A stretch of 64,000 nt of DNA from JAITMY01 sp031553765 (GCA_031553765.1 JAVBKY010000006.1:124001-188000), one strand, 5' to 3'. Numbered from the stretch's first letter, positions 41,604-52,400 are shown. Notes: generated from the letters alone by a model not told the origin. Numbers and translations are program-made.

Positions 41604-42503
41604 ATGAAAAGTTTAGTTTCCATCACCGATTTTACCAAGCAGGATATACTTACCGTGCTTGACCGCGCGGCCGATTTTGAAAAAAATATCGACCAGCCGC
41701 TGTTGCGCGATAAGGTGGTAGCTACGCTCTTTTTTGAGCCGTCCACCCGTACGCGCCTTAGCTTCGAAACCGCCATAGGGCGCTTAGGTGCTCACGTTAT
41801 CGGGTTTTCCGACACCAGCAACACCAGCATTACCAAGGGAGAAACACTTAAGGATACCATTATGATGGTGGCCAACTATGCCGATCTCATTGTAATGCGC
41901 CACCCACTGGAGGGAGCCGCACGATACGCTGCCGAAATTTCAAGCGTTCCTATTATCAACGCCGGCGATGGCGCCAACCAGCACCCTACGCAAACGCTGC
42001 TCGATATGTACTCCATACAAAAAACGCAAGGTAAGCTGGATGACCTGAGTATCGCCATGGTAGGCGACCTTAAATACGGGCGCACGGTACACTCACTGCT
42101 GCAAGCCATGAGCCTCTTCCGAACTCACTTTACTTTTATTGCGCCACAAGAGTTGGCTATGCCTGAAGAGTATAAGGATTTACTAAAGGAGCGTAATACC
42201 GCCTTTGACGAATACACAGATTTAGGCGGTAACTTCAACAACTCCGACATTATTTATATGACGCGCGTTCAGCGCGAACGTTTTCTTGATCCTATGGAAT
42301 ATGAAAAGGTGAAAAACGTGTATGTGCTGCACAATAAAATGCTGGAGAACACCAAACCAAACGTAAAAATTTTGCACCCGCTACCCCGTGTAAACGAAAT
42401 AGCCACCGATGTAGATAACAATCCTAAGGCCTACTACTTTACACAAGCGGGTAATGGAGTATACGCAAGAATGGCGGCGATATGTCACCTACTAAATAAA
42501 TAA
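41604..42503 (+). CDS. pyrB: Aspartate carbamoyltransferase catalytic subunit
   Basis: This 299-residue enzyme catalyses the first committed step of pyrimidine synthesis. The carbamoyl-phosphate loop is F-F-E-P-S-T-R-T-R-L-S-F-E (43-55), with K-G-E-T-L, the R-H-P motif, D-G-A-N-Q-H-P-T-Q-T-L-L-D and H-P-L-P-R later. The regulatory chain gene follows, so it forms the allosteric c6r6 holoenzyme. Confidence 0.96.
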   Translation: MKSLVSITDFTKQDILTVLDRAADFEKNIDQPLLRDKVVATLFFEPSTRTRLSFETAIGRLGAHVIGFSDTSNTSITKGETLKDTIMMVANYADLIVMRHPLEGAARYAAEISSVPIINAGDGANQHPTQTLLDMYSIQKTQGKLDDLSIAMVGDLKYGRTVHSLLQAMSLFRTHFTFIAPQELAMPEEYKDLLKERNTAFDEYTDLGGNFNNSDIIYMTRVQRERFLDPMEYEKVKNVYVLHNKMLENTKPNVKILHPLPRVNEIATDVDNNPKAYYFTQAGNGVYARMAAICHLLNK

Positions 42504-42578
42504 TGGATAATTGACAATGAGTAACGAACGATGAATTTTGTAGTTCGTAAACTTGTTAACTCGTAACCTTGTAAACTT

Positions 42579-43046
42579 ATGAATAAGGATAATAAACACC
42601 TCGTTGTTAGCGCTATTAAAGATGGTACTGCCATAGACCATATTCCTTCTGCAAGCCTATTTAAAGTAGTGGAGATATTGGCACTCAATCGCTGTCAAAA
42701 CCAACTTACTATAGGCAACAATCTTGAAAGCAAGCAGCTAGGGACAAAGGCGATTATCAAAATAGCCGACCGTTTTTTTGAGGATGCGGAGATTAACCGT
42801 ATTGCGCTGGTTGCGCCTAAGGCAAAACTCAATATTATTCGTAACTACGAAGTGGTGGAGAAGCGCATGGTGGAGCTTCCTGACCATATAGTAGGCATAG
42901 CCCGCTGCATGAACCCCAAGTGCGTAACTAACCACGAGGCCGTACCCACAAAGTTTACCGTGGTGTCGAAAAATGATATACTGCTAAAATGTGATTACTG
43001 CGATAAAATCACCGATCGCGACAACCTAGTTATAATCAAAAACTAA
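42579..43046 (+). CDS. pyrI: Aspartate carbamoyltransferase regulatory subunit
   Basis: This 155-residue chain has an N-terminal nucleotide-binding domain (G-T-A-I-D-H-I, where CTP and ATP bind in E. coli) and a C-terminal zinc domain. Four zinc cysteines are visible: C-M-N-P-K-C and C-D-Y-C. It gives the catalytic trimers feedback control. Confidence 0.96.
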   Translation: MNKDNKHLVVSAIKDGTAIDHIPSASLFKVVEILALNRCQNQLTIGNNLESKQLGTKAIIKIADRFFEDAEINRIALVAPKAKLNIIRNYEVVEKRMVELPDHIVGIARCMNPKCVTNHEAVPTKFTVVSKNDILLKCDYCDKITDRDNLVIIKN

Positions 43047-43053
43047 CACTGCC

Positions 43054-43638
43054 ATGAAAACCATCAAAATTCTAACTATTATGTTCTTTGGTTTATTTTG
43101 CGGAAAAAAGGCTACCGCACAACCCACCGAGGCTCTGCAACCTCAATCGTTTTACGCCCTACAAGCTGAAACATTGAATGGAAAGCCCTTTGACTTTGCC
43201 TCACTCAAAGGTAAAAAGGTGCTGGTGGTGAACACTGCTTCAAAGTGTGGATTTACTAAGCAGTATGGCGATTTACAAAAGTTGTACGAGGAATATGGTG
43301 GCAACAACTTCACCATTATTGGCTTCCCTGCCAACGATTTTATGCGTCAGGAGCCGGGTAGCAATGATGAAATTGCCAACTTTTGCCAAATCAACTTTGG
43401 GGTAACCTTCCAAATGATGGCCAAGATACACGTAAAGGGCGACAGCATTAGCCCTGTGTACCAATGGCTCACCGCCAAGGCGCTCAATAGCGCTATGGAT
43501 AGCGAGGTGAAGTGGAACTTTCAAAAGTACATGATTGACGAAAACGGCAAGCTGGTGGGCATAGCCTACTCAAAGGAAAAACCCAACAGCAACCGTATTG
43601 TGGAGTGGATTAAGACGGGGAAATTAGAGGAGAAGTAA
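43054..43638 (+). CDS. Exported glutathione peroxidase-family thiol peroxidase
   Basis: This 194-residue protein has a signal peptide (M-K-T-I-K-I-L-T-I-M-F-F-G, ending at A-T-A-Q) and a thioredoxin fold. The catalytic site is N-T-A-S-K-C65-G-F-T, with cysteine instead of selenocysteine. The F-P-A-N-D-F segment and the W-N-F-Q-K-Y motif with the tetrad Trp are present. Cys-type bacterial enzymes usually take electrons from thioredoxin. It follows pyrI by seven bases but has no functional link to it. Confidence 0.9.
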   Translation: MKTIKILTIMFFGLFCGKKATAQPTEALQPQSFYALQAETLNGKPFDFASLKGKKVLVVNTASKCGFTKQYGDLQKLYEEYGGNNFTIIGFPANDFMRQEPGSNDEIANFCQINFGVTFQMMAKIHVKGDSISPVYQWLTAKALNSAMDSEVKWNFQKYMIDENGKLVGIAYSKEKPNSNRIVEWIKTGKLEEK

Positions 43639-43654
43639 TGCAGTAGTACCAGAT

Positions 43655-43708
43655 ATTGCGCGCGGAATACAAACCTATTTCTGGGGAAAAAGTTGCTCCG
43701 CGCGCAAT
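43655..43708. repeat. Palindromic repeat, family C copy 2
   Basis: ATTGCGCGCGGAATAC opens and TTGCTCCGCGCGCAAT closes the element, with CTATTTCTGGGGAAA between. It shares arms and loop with the inner element at 6762-6815. Confidence 0.8.
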
Positions 43709-43762
43709 GTACACTTATCCGTATTTTTCTACCAACATTATATCCTTACAGGATATAAAAAC

Positions 43763-43793
43763 AAAAATGGTTGAACTTTTGTTCAACCATTTT
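43763..43793 (-). terminator. Terminator of the recF-to-RHH operon
   Basis: The stem AAAATGGTTGAAC/GTTCAACCATTTT lies just past the small gene stop; the minus-strand 3' side reads ATTTTTGTTTTTATATCC. Confidence 0.85.
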
Positions 43794-43796
43794 CCG

Positions 43797-44024
43797 TTAA
43801 AACAACTTTGGGTGATCCTCCTCCATTTGCCTCAGTATGGTACCCATAATGGCTTCGCGAAACATTTTCGTGCGGTTTTTTACGCTATATCGCTTACAGA
43901 ATGCCTCTATCATTTTGTACTCGTCGTTGTTAAACATAATAGTTTTACGATGTACGCGCTTCAAACGCTCACGCCTTTCTTTGTCTTCCTCCGCACGCTT
44001 TGCTCCGGTCGCTTTCTTCGCCAT
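43797..44024 (-). CDS. Small basic protein, probably ribbon-helix-helix type
   Basis: This 75-residue protein has a Lys/Arg/Glu-rich head, then R-K-T-I-M-F-N-N-D-E-Y-K-M-I-E-A-F-C-K-R-Y, a strand-helix-helix pattern like RHH DNA-binding folds, and ends D-H-P-K-L-F. I do not know a characterised homologue. It follows the TonB-dependent receptor by 11 bases as the last gene of the recF operon. Confidence 0.65.
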   Translation of the reverse strand: MAKKATGAKRAEEDKERRERLKRVHRKTIMFNNDEYKMIEAFCKRYSVKNRTKMFREAIMGTILRQMEEDHPKLF

Positions 44025-44035
44025 TTTCTTTTATC

Positions 44036-46498
44036 CTAAAATGTTATCGCCAACTTTGCATTAAGCCTAAATGGTATTAAGTAGTTGGGAATTGCCACTA
44101 GCCCTCCGCTTTGATTGCCGTAGGGTACCGTACTCACCCACAAGTACGACGAGGTATTTTGTACATCAAACAGGTTAAGCGCCTCTAACGTAATTGCACA
44201 ACTTTGTAACGTATTCCCCATAGCTTTTACCCAACTTTTGTGCACTTTTTCATCAAATAACACGTAGGTCAGTCCCACATCGGTACGAAAGTATGAAGGC
44301 ATACGAAATGTCATATCGTACCTACCCTCCACCGGTGCATATGACGGTAAGCTGGTACCATAATTCAGCACAAGATAGGCACGCCACTCAGGGTTGTTGA
44401 ATATGTAATCCTGTAGCATTACCGACACATTAAATCGCTGATCGTTAGGCATGGGGAAGTAACCCGGATATACTGTTTCGCCATTGCTGTTGATGTACGA
44501 ATCGTTCTTTACATCTTGCGAGGCTTTCATGAACGACATGCTAATCCACGACTCCGCCCCATGAATAAGTTCCGCGCTCAACTTAGCATCAATACCGGTT
44601 ACATACCCCTTGGCGCGGTGCGTCCAATCGTACATCAGCGTTACATTATCCTGCTTGTAGGCCACAAGATTGTTGAGCAGCTTAAAGTACACCTCTGTAG
44701 TAAACTTGCACGGCATTTTATCGTACTTAAACAGCGTACTTGCCCCCAAGGTAAAGTGTAGCGAGCGCTGTGCAGATATTGAGGTGTTGACCTGCATCTT
44801 GGGATTCTTCATCTCCTTATAGAAGGCGGGCTGATAGTATGCCCCCGCGGCTGCATAAAACTGCAAATCACGGCGTGGACTGGGGTAGTAAATAACCTGT
44901 AACCGCGGTGAAATAAGAATCTCCTTGCTTAGGCTCGAGTAGTTGAAACGTACGCCAGGCACCACCCTTATAAGCTTATCATCATTCAGTTCAAAGTTAT
45001 ACGACTCCTGAACAAATCCGCTAAACTCCATTGCATTAATGCTGGTGTCAAGAAACTGGCTGCCGGTAGTGTACAACATACCATCGGTAGGACGCGGTGT
45101 AGGTTGTACCATGTAACCTGCCGAGTCAACACGCTGCCACTGGCTCACCCTATCGTCCACATGGTGGTATTGCGTCTTGAGTCCCCACTTCAGCGAACCA
45201 CCCTTGTGATGCCAACTACCACGATACTCACCTGTATATACAGTTGTTCCTGTGTAGTTACGCGCGTGGTCACGTGAGGCACCCACCCCCACATCCGAAA
45301 TATCGTTACGTATTGCAGCTTCACCGACGCTCTGATTGAGCCAGTATTCACCCAAAATATCGTAGCGCTCCAATTCCGCCATTGATACAGCCGACCCTGT
45401 AAGGCTCATAGTGACCTTTTCATGCGGACGAAACGTTAGCGTAAGCGCTCCCAACAAATTTTCAGTGCGATCAGCCTCCTGTCCTTCGTAGTACATGTAA
45501 AACTTTTGAGGGTTATCCAACGTGCCAAAGGTTGTTTCGCGATCAGTAGGTACAAAGTTATACTTGTTAACGCTCAAACTTCCCAAAAAGTTAAGGCTCC
45601 AGCGCGGAGAAAAATCATACGTCATTACCGCTTGAATATCAGAATACGAGGGATCGTATTCACCCTTGGTATCAAGCGTTCCCAGCAGATATGTAGCGCG
45701 CTTGTAGCGTAAACCCACAGCCCCGCTAAATTTACCATCGAATCCGACAAAGTCGCATGCTGCCGAAGCTCCCATAAAGCTAGCTTCTACACTTCCGCCA
45801 AATGAGGCAGGACGTTTATAACCTACGTTCAATACGCTCGACATTTTATCACCAAACTCAGCGCCAAATCCTCCGGTAGAAAACTCCACTGAGGATACCA
45901 GCTGCGGGTTAATAAAACTCAAGCCTTCCTGCTGTCCTGTACGTGTGAGCATGGGTTTATATATTTCCACGCCGTTAACGTACACCAAGTTTTCATCGTA
46001 GCTACCGCCACGCACCGAATACTGCGAACTAAGTTCGTTGCTGGAGTGCACGCCAGGCAACACCTTTAGAATATTTTCAAACGAGTTGGATGCTCCTGAC
46101 AACTTACTCGCCGGACGAAAATCAATACGCTCCACCACTCCTCGACGCTGATCCACACCTATAACCTGTACCTCTTCAATTTCATCAACTTGCTCCACCA
46201 TGGTAAAATCCAAGCGCTTACGCTGACCGTTATCCACAAAGCCAATGGATGAAACACGCGCATACCCCATATGAGAAACAATAAGCCCCAGCACTTCGTC
46301 GCTGGGAACCTTTAGCACATAGGCACCCCTATCATCTGTGAGCGTGTAGAGGTTTGTCCCCCCCACACTTAACTCCACGCCGCTCATAGGCTCACCGTTG
46401 GTGTTGGTTACCACACCGTATAGTTCTCCTTGAAACTGCGACTGCGCCCAAATCGGCATAGTACAGCACAAGGCAAAACAAAGCAGTAGATATTTCAT
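44036..46498 (-). CDS. TonB-dependent receptor with carboxypeptidase-regulatory N-terminus
   Basis: This 820-residue outer-membrane protein has a signal peptide (M-K-Y-L-L-L-C-F, cut after W-A-Q), a carboxypeptidase-regulatory-like domain (~25-110), a plug domain with V-R-G-G-S-Y-D-E-N-L-V-Y-V-N-G-V-E and a C-terminal beta-barrel. I start at ATG 46498; a TTG at 46510 would put a charged residue before the signal. No SusD gene is adjacent, so a glycan role is not implied. The neighbourhood (recF, dciA-like, RHH) gives no hint of substrate. Confidence 0.9.
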   Translation of the reverse strand: MKYLLLCFALCCTMPIWAQSQFQGELYGVVTNTNGEPMSGVELSVGGTNLYTLTDDRGAYVLKVPSDEVLGLIVSHMGYARVSSIGFVDNGQRKRLDFTMVEQVDEIEEVQVIGVDQRRGVVERIDFRPASKLSGASNSFENILKVLPGVHSSNELSSQYSVRGGSYDENLVYVNGVEIYKPMLTRTGQQEGLSFINPQLVSSVEFSTGGFGAEFGDKMSSVLNVGYKRPASFGGSVEASFMGASAACDFVGFDGKFSGAVGLRYKRATYLLGTLDTKGEYDPSYSDIQAVMTYDFSPRWSLNFLGSLSVNKYNFVPTDRETTFGTLDNPQKFYMYYEGQEADRTENLLGALTLTFRPHEKVTMSLTGSAVSMAELERYDILGEYWLNQSVGEAAIRNDISDVGVGASRDHARNYTGTTVYTGEYRGSWHHKGGSLKWGLKTQYHHVDDRVSQWQRVDSAGYMVQPTPRPTDGMLYTTGSQFLDTSINAMEFSGFVQESYNFELNDDKLIRVVPGVRFNYSSLSKEILISPRLQVIYYPSPRRDLQFYAAAGAYYQPAFYKEMKNPKMQVNTSISAQRSLHFTLGASTLFKYDKMPCKFTTEVYFKLLNNLVAYKQDNVTLMYDWTHRAKGYVTGIDAKLSAELIHGAESWISMSFMKASQDVKNDSYINSNGETVYPGYFPMPNDQRFNVSVMLQDYIFNNPEWRAYLVLNYGTSLPSYAPVEGRYDMTFRMPSYFRTDVGLTYVLFDEKVHKSWVKAMGNTLQSCAITLEALNLFDVQNTSSYLWVSTVPYGNQSGGLVAIPNYLIPFRLNAKLAITF

Positions 46499-46521
46499 TT
46501 TTTCGCCCAACCTGTGTAATC

Positions 46522-46830
46522 TTATTTTAAAATTAATTCTTGCACCAACTCCGTTTGCGCCTTCTCATTAATGCGCCGTATAATATCACTACGTAGCATA
46601 AATAGTTCACTTCTTGCTACGGAAGAGTTTAGCTCCACAAACAACTTTTTATCCTTCAAAAAAATTTGCTGCGTACGCTGTGCCATAGTTTTACCAACAA
46701 CCTCCTCCCACAAACCCAGCACGTAGGCTCGCCGCAGCATAGAATTTTCACGGTTAGTACCACGTATAGCCTCCATAACTAAAGCCCCTAGGCTCATGGT
46801 AGAAGCGTGACGTTGAGGTTGCTTTTTCAT
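46522..46830 (-). CDS. DUF721/DciA-like protein
   Basis: This 102-residue protein matches the DUF721 family: basic N-terminus, W-E-E-V-V-G-K-T-M-A-Q-R-T-Q-Q-I and L-F-V-E-L-N-S-S-V-A-R-S-E-L. DciA relatives recruit the replicative helicase DnaB in bacteria without DnaC. Its start overlaps the recF stop by four bases (ATGA), the common recF-DUF721 pairing. Confidence 0.85.
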   Translation of the reverse strand: MKKQPQRHASTMSLGALVMEAIRGTNRENSMLRRAYVLGLWEEVVGKTMAQRTQQIFLKDKKLFVELNSSVARSELFMLRSDIIRRINEKAQTELVQELILK

Positions 46831-47918
46831 GCCTCGCTAAATTCTCCGGCCTTTACTTCCAACACTTTGTACTCCCAATCCACCTCATGCAGTAACGTAT
46901 CAAGGCGCACTTTGTTACTATCTGTCAAAAATATTTGTCCAAAGGCACCGTGCGTTACCACCTCTATCAGGTTTCTTACGCGCTGTAAATCCAGCTTATC
47001 AAAGATATCGTCGAGTAGCAACATAGGTGCCACACCAATACGTAGCTGCAGCAACTCTGCTTGCGCCAACTTCAGCGCCAGCAGCATAGTTTTTTGCTGT
47101 CCCTGCGAACCTAACTTCTTTATAGGGTAACCATCAAGGCGCATATCCAAATCGTCGCGGTGTACCCCTTCGGTAGTAAACTGCAAAACTTTATCACGCG
47201 CAAAACTCTGCTTCAGCAAGTTACTCAGGCTATCTTCCTGCAAGTCGGATTTGTAGCGCAACTCCACCTTTTCCTTGTCCTCTGAAATTTTCTCGTAGTA
47301 TTTTTGAAAAAGCGGCAGCAGCTCTTCTAAAAACTGAGCCCGTTTTTGATACACTAGCTGCGCATTTTCATCCAACTGAATATCCAACACCTCCAGCACA
47401 TCGTAGTCCAACATTGTATTTTTGAGCAACTTATTACGCTGCTGCAGTACCATGTTGTAACGAGTTACAGCATCAAGGTAGGTTTTATCATGTTGCGAAA
47501 TGACGCTGTTAAGATAGCGACGACGCTCATCGCTGGCATCACTTATGAGACTTATGTCCGACGGAGAAACCATCACCACCGGTAGCAAACCTATATGATC
47601 GGCCAAGCGCTCATAAGTCTTGCCGTTACGCTTCATTACCTTACCGTCTTGTCGTGTGCAACCACAAGTTATAATCTCATCGCTACCACGTACCTCGTAG
47701 GTACCTTTTACCAAGAAATAGTCTTCGCCATGGCAAATACATTGTCTGTCAGTTAAACCCACGCTGCTTTTACACATGCTCATTAGGTATAGCGCATCCA
47801 GCAGGTTGGTTTTTCCCTCACCGTTGCTACCCACCAAGCAGGTGAGCTTGGCAGCGGGCGCTAACTCCAAACCACGAATGTTTTTAAAATTTACTATCGA
47901 CAGGTATTTTAAGTACAT
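46827..47918 (-). CDS. recF: DNA replication and repair protein RecF
   Basis: This 363-residue SMC-like ATPase has Walker A V-G-S-N-G-E-G-K-T-N-L-L near residue 30, a signature region (G-S-Q-G-Q-Q-K) near 300 and Walker B M-L-L-L-D-D-I-F-D-K-L-D. It loads RecA at gaps. I start at ATG 47918 (M-Y-L-K-Y-L-S-I-V-N-F-K-N); an upstream ATG would add about 30 residues not seen in RecF. A TACTTTTG box lies on the minus strand (47951-47944). Confidence 0.93.
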   Translation of the reverse strand: MYLKYLSIVNFKNIRGLELAPAAKLTCLVGSNGEGKTNLLDALYLMSMCKSSVGLTDRQCICHGEDYFLVKGTYEVRGSDEIITCGCTRQDGKVMKRNGKTYERLADHIGLLPVVMVSPSDISLISDASDERRRYLNSVISQHDKTYLDAVTRYNMVLQQRNKLLKNTMLDYDVLEVLDIQLDENAQLVYQKRAQFLEELLPLFQKYYEKISEDKEKVELRYKSDLQEDSLSNLLKQSFARDKVLQFTTEGVHRDDLDMRLDGYPIKKLGSQGQQKTMLLALKLAQAELLQLRIGVAPMLLLDDIFDKLDLQRVRNLIEVVTHGAFGQIFLTDSNKVRLDTLLHEVDWEYKVLEVKAGEFSEA

Positions 47919-48185
47919 GTTGTTGCTACCAAAGCCTAACTTACAAAAGTAGTAAAAATAGGTATACCAACCACTGTCAAAGCGAATAAATATGAGCCTT
48001 TGTTGCACTTTTCACAATACACACTAACATTTTTATCAATTTTTACCATTCTGTAGCAACAAATTAATGGGCAGCAAGCTGCATTTTTCGTAACTTGGCA
48101 TGTTTTTCCGGTACGTGTCATTAAACCACAGCACACTTTGACAGTCAAAAAATAATCACACCATAAGTAGCACCATAATTTTTAC

Positions 48186-49271
48186 ATGAAAAAGTCAGTT
48201 CGTTGGATAGCATTAGCTCTTGCGGCAGTAGCCGCCGGAGTATTTATTTACTTTCAGTTTTTTAGTAAAAATGAGTTAGAAAAGACCGCAACTGAAGCTA
48301 CCGCAACCAAGCAGCAAAAGCGTGATCCGCTAAGCATACGCGGATTGGTCCTCAGCACTAAACCAATTGTACAAAAAATAAATAGTTCGGGTACGCTCAT
48401 TGCTTCGGAACAGGTCGATTTATCGTTCGAATCATCGGGACGCATTACGCTTCTCAACATCAACGAGGGGCAAAAAGTGACCAAGGGTACGCTGCTGGCA
48501 AAAATCAGCGACAGCGAACTACAGGCGCAGCGAGACAAGATTAAAGTACAGCTGAAATTGGCCGAAGACCGTGAACAACGTCAGCGCACGCTGCTAGAGC
48601 GTGAGGCCATTAGCCGCGAAAGTTACGAGCAAGCATTGGCTGAAATGATGGTGCTAAAAGCCGACCTGGCACAAATCGAATCAAAAATTGACAAGGCAAG
48701 CATCGAGGCCCCTTTTGATGGCATTGTGGGGCTACGATACACTAGTGAAGGAGCCTACGTATCACCAGGCACTATAGTAACACAGCTGGTAAGCGTTAAG
48801 CCGCTTAAGGTCGATTTTTCTATACCCGAGCGCTACGCCAGCATTGTACGCACAGGCATGCCTGTAGCCTTTCATGTAGATGGATATACCAAAGCATTTT
48901 CGGCCAAAGTATATGCCATTGAACCACATGTGGATAGCAAAACCCGCACGCTTACCATACGCGCCATGTACGACAATGCCCGCGAGGATTTAATGCCGGG
49001 CAGGTACATTTCTGTAGAGCTTCAAATCAAACTATTTAACGATGCTATTGCCATACCCAACGAGGCTTTGATACCTACCATGGAAGGTAACATGGTGTAC
49101 GTATACCGTTCAGGGAAAGCGCAACCGGTGAATGTGCAAACAGGTATTCGTACCGAAAGCGAAATACAAATTACCTCGGGACTTGCTGTGGGCGATACGC
49201 TCATTACCTCCGGCATACTGCAAATGCGCAAGGGCATGGCGGTGAAGTTGAGTTTGAATGGCTACGAGTAG
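48186..49271 (+). CDS. RND efflux periplasmic adaptor (HlyD/MexA family)
   Basis: This 361-residue adaptor has an N-terminal membrane anchor (~5-23, no lipobox), a lipoyl half-motif, a coiled-coil hairpin (~105-165), the second lipoyl half (I-E-A-P-F-D-G-I-V-G) and a beta-barrel domain with S-I-P-E-R-Y. It bridges the inner-membrane pump encoded next and TolC encoded after the transposase. Confidence 0.9.
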   Translation: MKKSVRWIALALAAVAAGVFIYFQFFSKNELEKTATEATATKQQKRDPLSIRGLVLSTKPIVQKINSSGTLIASEQVDLSFESSGRITLLNINEGQKVTKGTLLAKISDSELQAQRDKIKVQLKLAEDREQRQRTLLEREAISRESYEQALAEMMVLKADLAQIESKIDKASIEAPFDGIVGLRYTSEGAYVSPGTIVTQLVSVKPLKVDFSIPERYASIVRTGMPVAFHVDGYTKAFSAKVYAIEPHVDSKTRTLTIRAMYDNAREDLMPGRYISVELQIKLFNDAIAIPNEALIPTMEGNMVYVYRSGKAQPVNVQTGIRTESEIQITSGLAVGDTLITSGILQMRKGMAVKLSLNGYE

Positions 49272-49274
49272 CCG

Positions 49275-49388
49275 ATAAAATATTTGCTTCGCAAACGATA
49301 AACGCTTCGCGATAAAAAGATAAAGAGAGATAAATTTTATCGCGCGATGGAATGTGGGAAAGGTTTTATCTTTTTATCCTTTTATCTG
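49275..49388. repeat. GATAAA/TTTATC palindromic repeat, family D copy 2
   Basis: Same words as the element at 41472-41577 (GATAAAATAT, GATAAATTTTATC, CGCGAAGCG in inverse, TTTATCCTTTTATC) fill the gap between adaptor and pump genes. Confidence 0.65.
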
Positions 49389-49400
49389 AATTTTTAAAAT

Positions 49401-52400
49401 ATGTCTTTATCATCTACCAGCATAGTTCGCCCCGTACTTACCTCGGTACTCATGATCGTAATTCTGATCTTCGGGTTTATGGGGTACACGTTTTTGGGCG
49501 TGCGCGAATATCCCAGCGTTGACCCACCTGTAATCAGCGTAAGCACCAGCTACATTGGCGCTAATGCCGATATTATTGAGAAGCAAATTACCGAGCCGCT
49601 GGAGCAAAGTATCAACGGTATTGAGGGCATACGCTCGCTTACCAGCACCAGCAGCACAGGTAGCAGCCGTATTACCGTGGAGTTTGAGCTAGGGCGCGAT
49701 ATGGAATCCGCTGCCAACGACGTGCGCGATAAGGTTTCAAAATCGCTGTACAAGCTACCTAAGGACTGCGACCCTCCCACCGTATCAAAGGCCGATGCCG
49801 ACTCCGACCCCATTATGATGATTGGGATTAAGAGCAACTCGCGCTCGCTGCTGGAACTGTCGGAAATTGGCGACCTCACCTACAAGGAGCAGCTGCAAAC
49901 CATTACCGGCGTGAGCGAGGTTACTATTTGGGGAGAAAAACGCTACGCCATGCGCCTGTGGATGGACCCTGCGAAGTTGGCGGGCTACGGTCTTACTCCG
50001 CTTGACGTGCGCACTGCGCTGCTACGTGAAAACGTGGAGCTACCGTCGGGACGTATTGAGGGCAAAAATGTGGAGCTGAGTATTCGTGCTCAAGGCTTGA
50101 TGACCACGCCCAACGACTTTAACCGCCTTATTATTGCCCAGCAGGGCGACAAGGTGGTGCGCTTTAGCGATGTGGGTTACGCCGAGTTAGGCGCTGAAGA
50201 TTTGCGCAGCATAATGAAGCAGAACAGCGTGCCGGGTGTTGGCGTGGGCGTTATTCCGCAGCCGGGCTCCAACCACATTGAAATTGCCGACGAGGTATAC
50301 AAGCGCATGGAGCAAATTGCCAAGGACCTCCCCGAAGATGTGGAGGTGGGCATCATTTACGACAACACCAAGTTCATTCGCTCATCCATAAAAGAGGTGC
50401 AAAGCACCATTATTGATGCGTTTGTGCTGGTGGTGCTCGTTATATTCTTATTCCTACGCGATTGGCGCACTACGCTTATTCCCACGGTAGCAATTCCTAT
50501 TTCGCTCATTGGCTCGTTCTTCATTATGTACATAGCGGGGTTCAGCCTCAATACGCTGTCGCTGCTTGCCATAGTGCTTGCCATTGGCTTGGTGGTAGAC
50601 GATGCCATTGTGATGATGGAAAATATTTACGTAAAGGTAGAGGCGGGAATGAAGCCGCTTGAGGCTGCCATAAAAGGAGCCAACGAAATATTTTTTGCCG
50701 TAGTATCTACTACTATTACGCTGGTAGCCGTATTCCTTCCCATTGTGTTTTTAGAAGGTACCACAGGGCGACTTTTCCGCGAATTCAGCTTTGTAATCTC
50801 GGGCTCCGTACTCATTTCTGCCTTTGTGGCGCTCACGTTTACGCCAATGATGTGCTCCAAAATTTTGAAGCACCGCACAAAGCAACCTTGGTTTTACCGA
50901 GTAACAGAACCTTTCTTCAACTGGCTTACCAACTTCTACAAAAATTCGTTGGCAGGGTTTATGCGCTACCGCTGGATAGCCATTGCCGTTATAGCCGCGC
51001 TATTTGGCGTTATAGTTGTACTGTGGACAAGCATACCATCGGAGATGGCGCCGCTGGAGGACCGTTCGGCGCTTATTATCCGCACCACAGGGGCGGAAGG
51101 AACCACCTACGAATACATGAACCGCTACATTGACGATGTGTGCCAAGTGGTAGAAGAAAACGTGCCGGAACGCCAGATGCTCATGTCGAGAGCTTCCACA
51201 GGAAGCGGCTTTGTACGCGTAATGCTCACTTCACCCGACGAGCGTGAGCGCACGCAACAGCAGATTTACGATGCCATGGTACCCAAGTTGTACCCGCTTA
51301 CCGATGCCCGTGCTGTTATTATGCAGCAAAGTACCTTTGGCGGACGCGGTGCGCGCCAGCCAGTGCAGTACGTGCTACAAGCCACCAGCCTGGATAAGCT
51401 GAAGGAGTTTGTACCTAAGTTTATGTCTAAGGTAAACGAAAGTCCCATACTGCAAATGCCCGACGTAAACCTTAAGTTTACCAAGCCGGAAGTGTACGTG
51501 GACATCAACCGCGACAAGGCTAACCTCATGGGTGTTTCTACCGAAAATATAGGACAGACATTGCAGCTGGGCTTGAGCGGACAACGCTTCGGCTACTTCT
51601 TTATCAACTCCAAGCAGTATCAGGTTATAGGACAAATGGAGCGCCAATATAGCAGCAAAACCCTCGACCTGCGCTCTATTTATGTACGTAGCAATACGGG
51701 CAATATGATACAGCTAGATAACCTTGTTTCGCTACGTGAGGTGAGTACGCCTCCCAGCCTGTATCGCTACAACCGCTTTGTATCGGCCACCGTATCGGCA
51801 GGTGTAAACAAGGGCTATACTATAGGCGATGGTCTTGACGAAATGGATAGAATAGCCAAAGAAACGCTGGACGATAGCTTCCGCACGGCACTTGCGGGTG
51901 AGTCGAAGGAGTTCCGCGAGAGCTCGTCGAGTTTGATGTTTGCCTTCCTGCTTGCCATTGTGCTTATTTACCTGGTACTGGCAGCACAGTTCGAGAGCTT
52001 CCGTGACCCGCTTATTATTATGTTCACCGTGCCGTTGGCGGTGTTTGGCGCGCTACTCTTTTTGTGGGCAAACAGCAAAACCATGAACATCTTCTCGCAA
52101 ATTGGTATCATTATGCTGGTGGGCTTGGTATCCAAAAACGGAATTTTGATTGTGGAATTTGCCAACCAGCGAAAAGCAGATGGACTTAAGGTACTTGATG
52201 CGGTGCTTGAAGCCGCGGCATCACGCTTCCGCCCCATTCTTATGACTAGCTTTGCCACCGTGTTGGGCGCACTGCCACTGGCCTTAGCCACGGGCGAAGG
52301 TGCCAACAGTCGTATTATGATGGGTATTGCCGTTGCCGGCGGCTTGGTGGTATCCACTTTCCTCACGCTTTACTTAGTACCTGCTATGTACACTTTCTTG

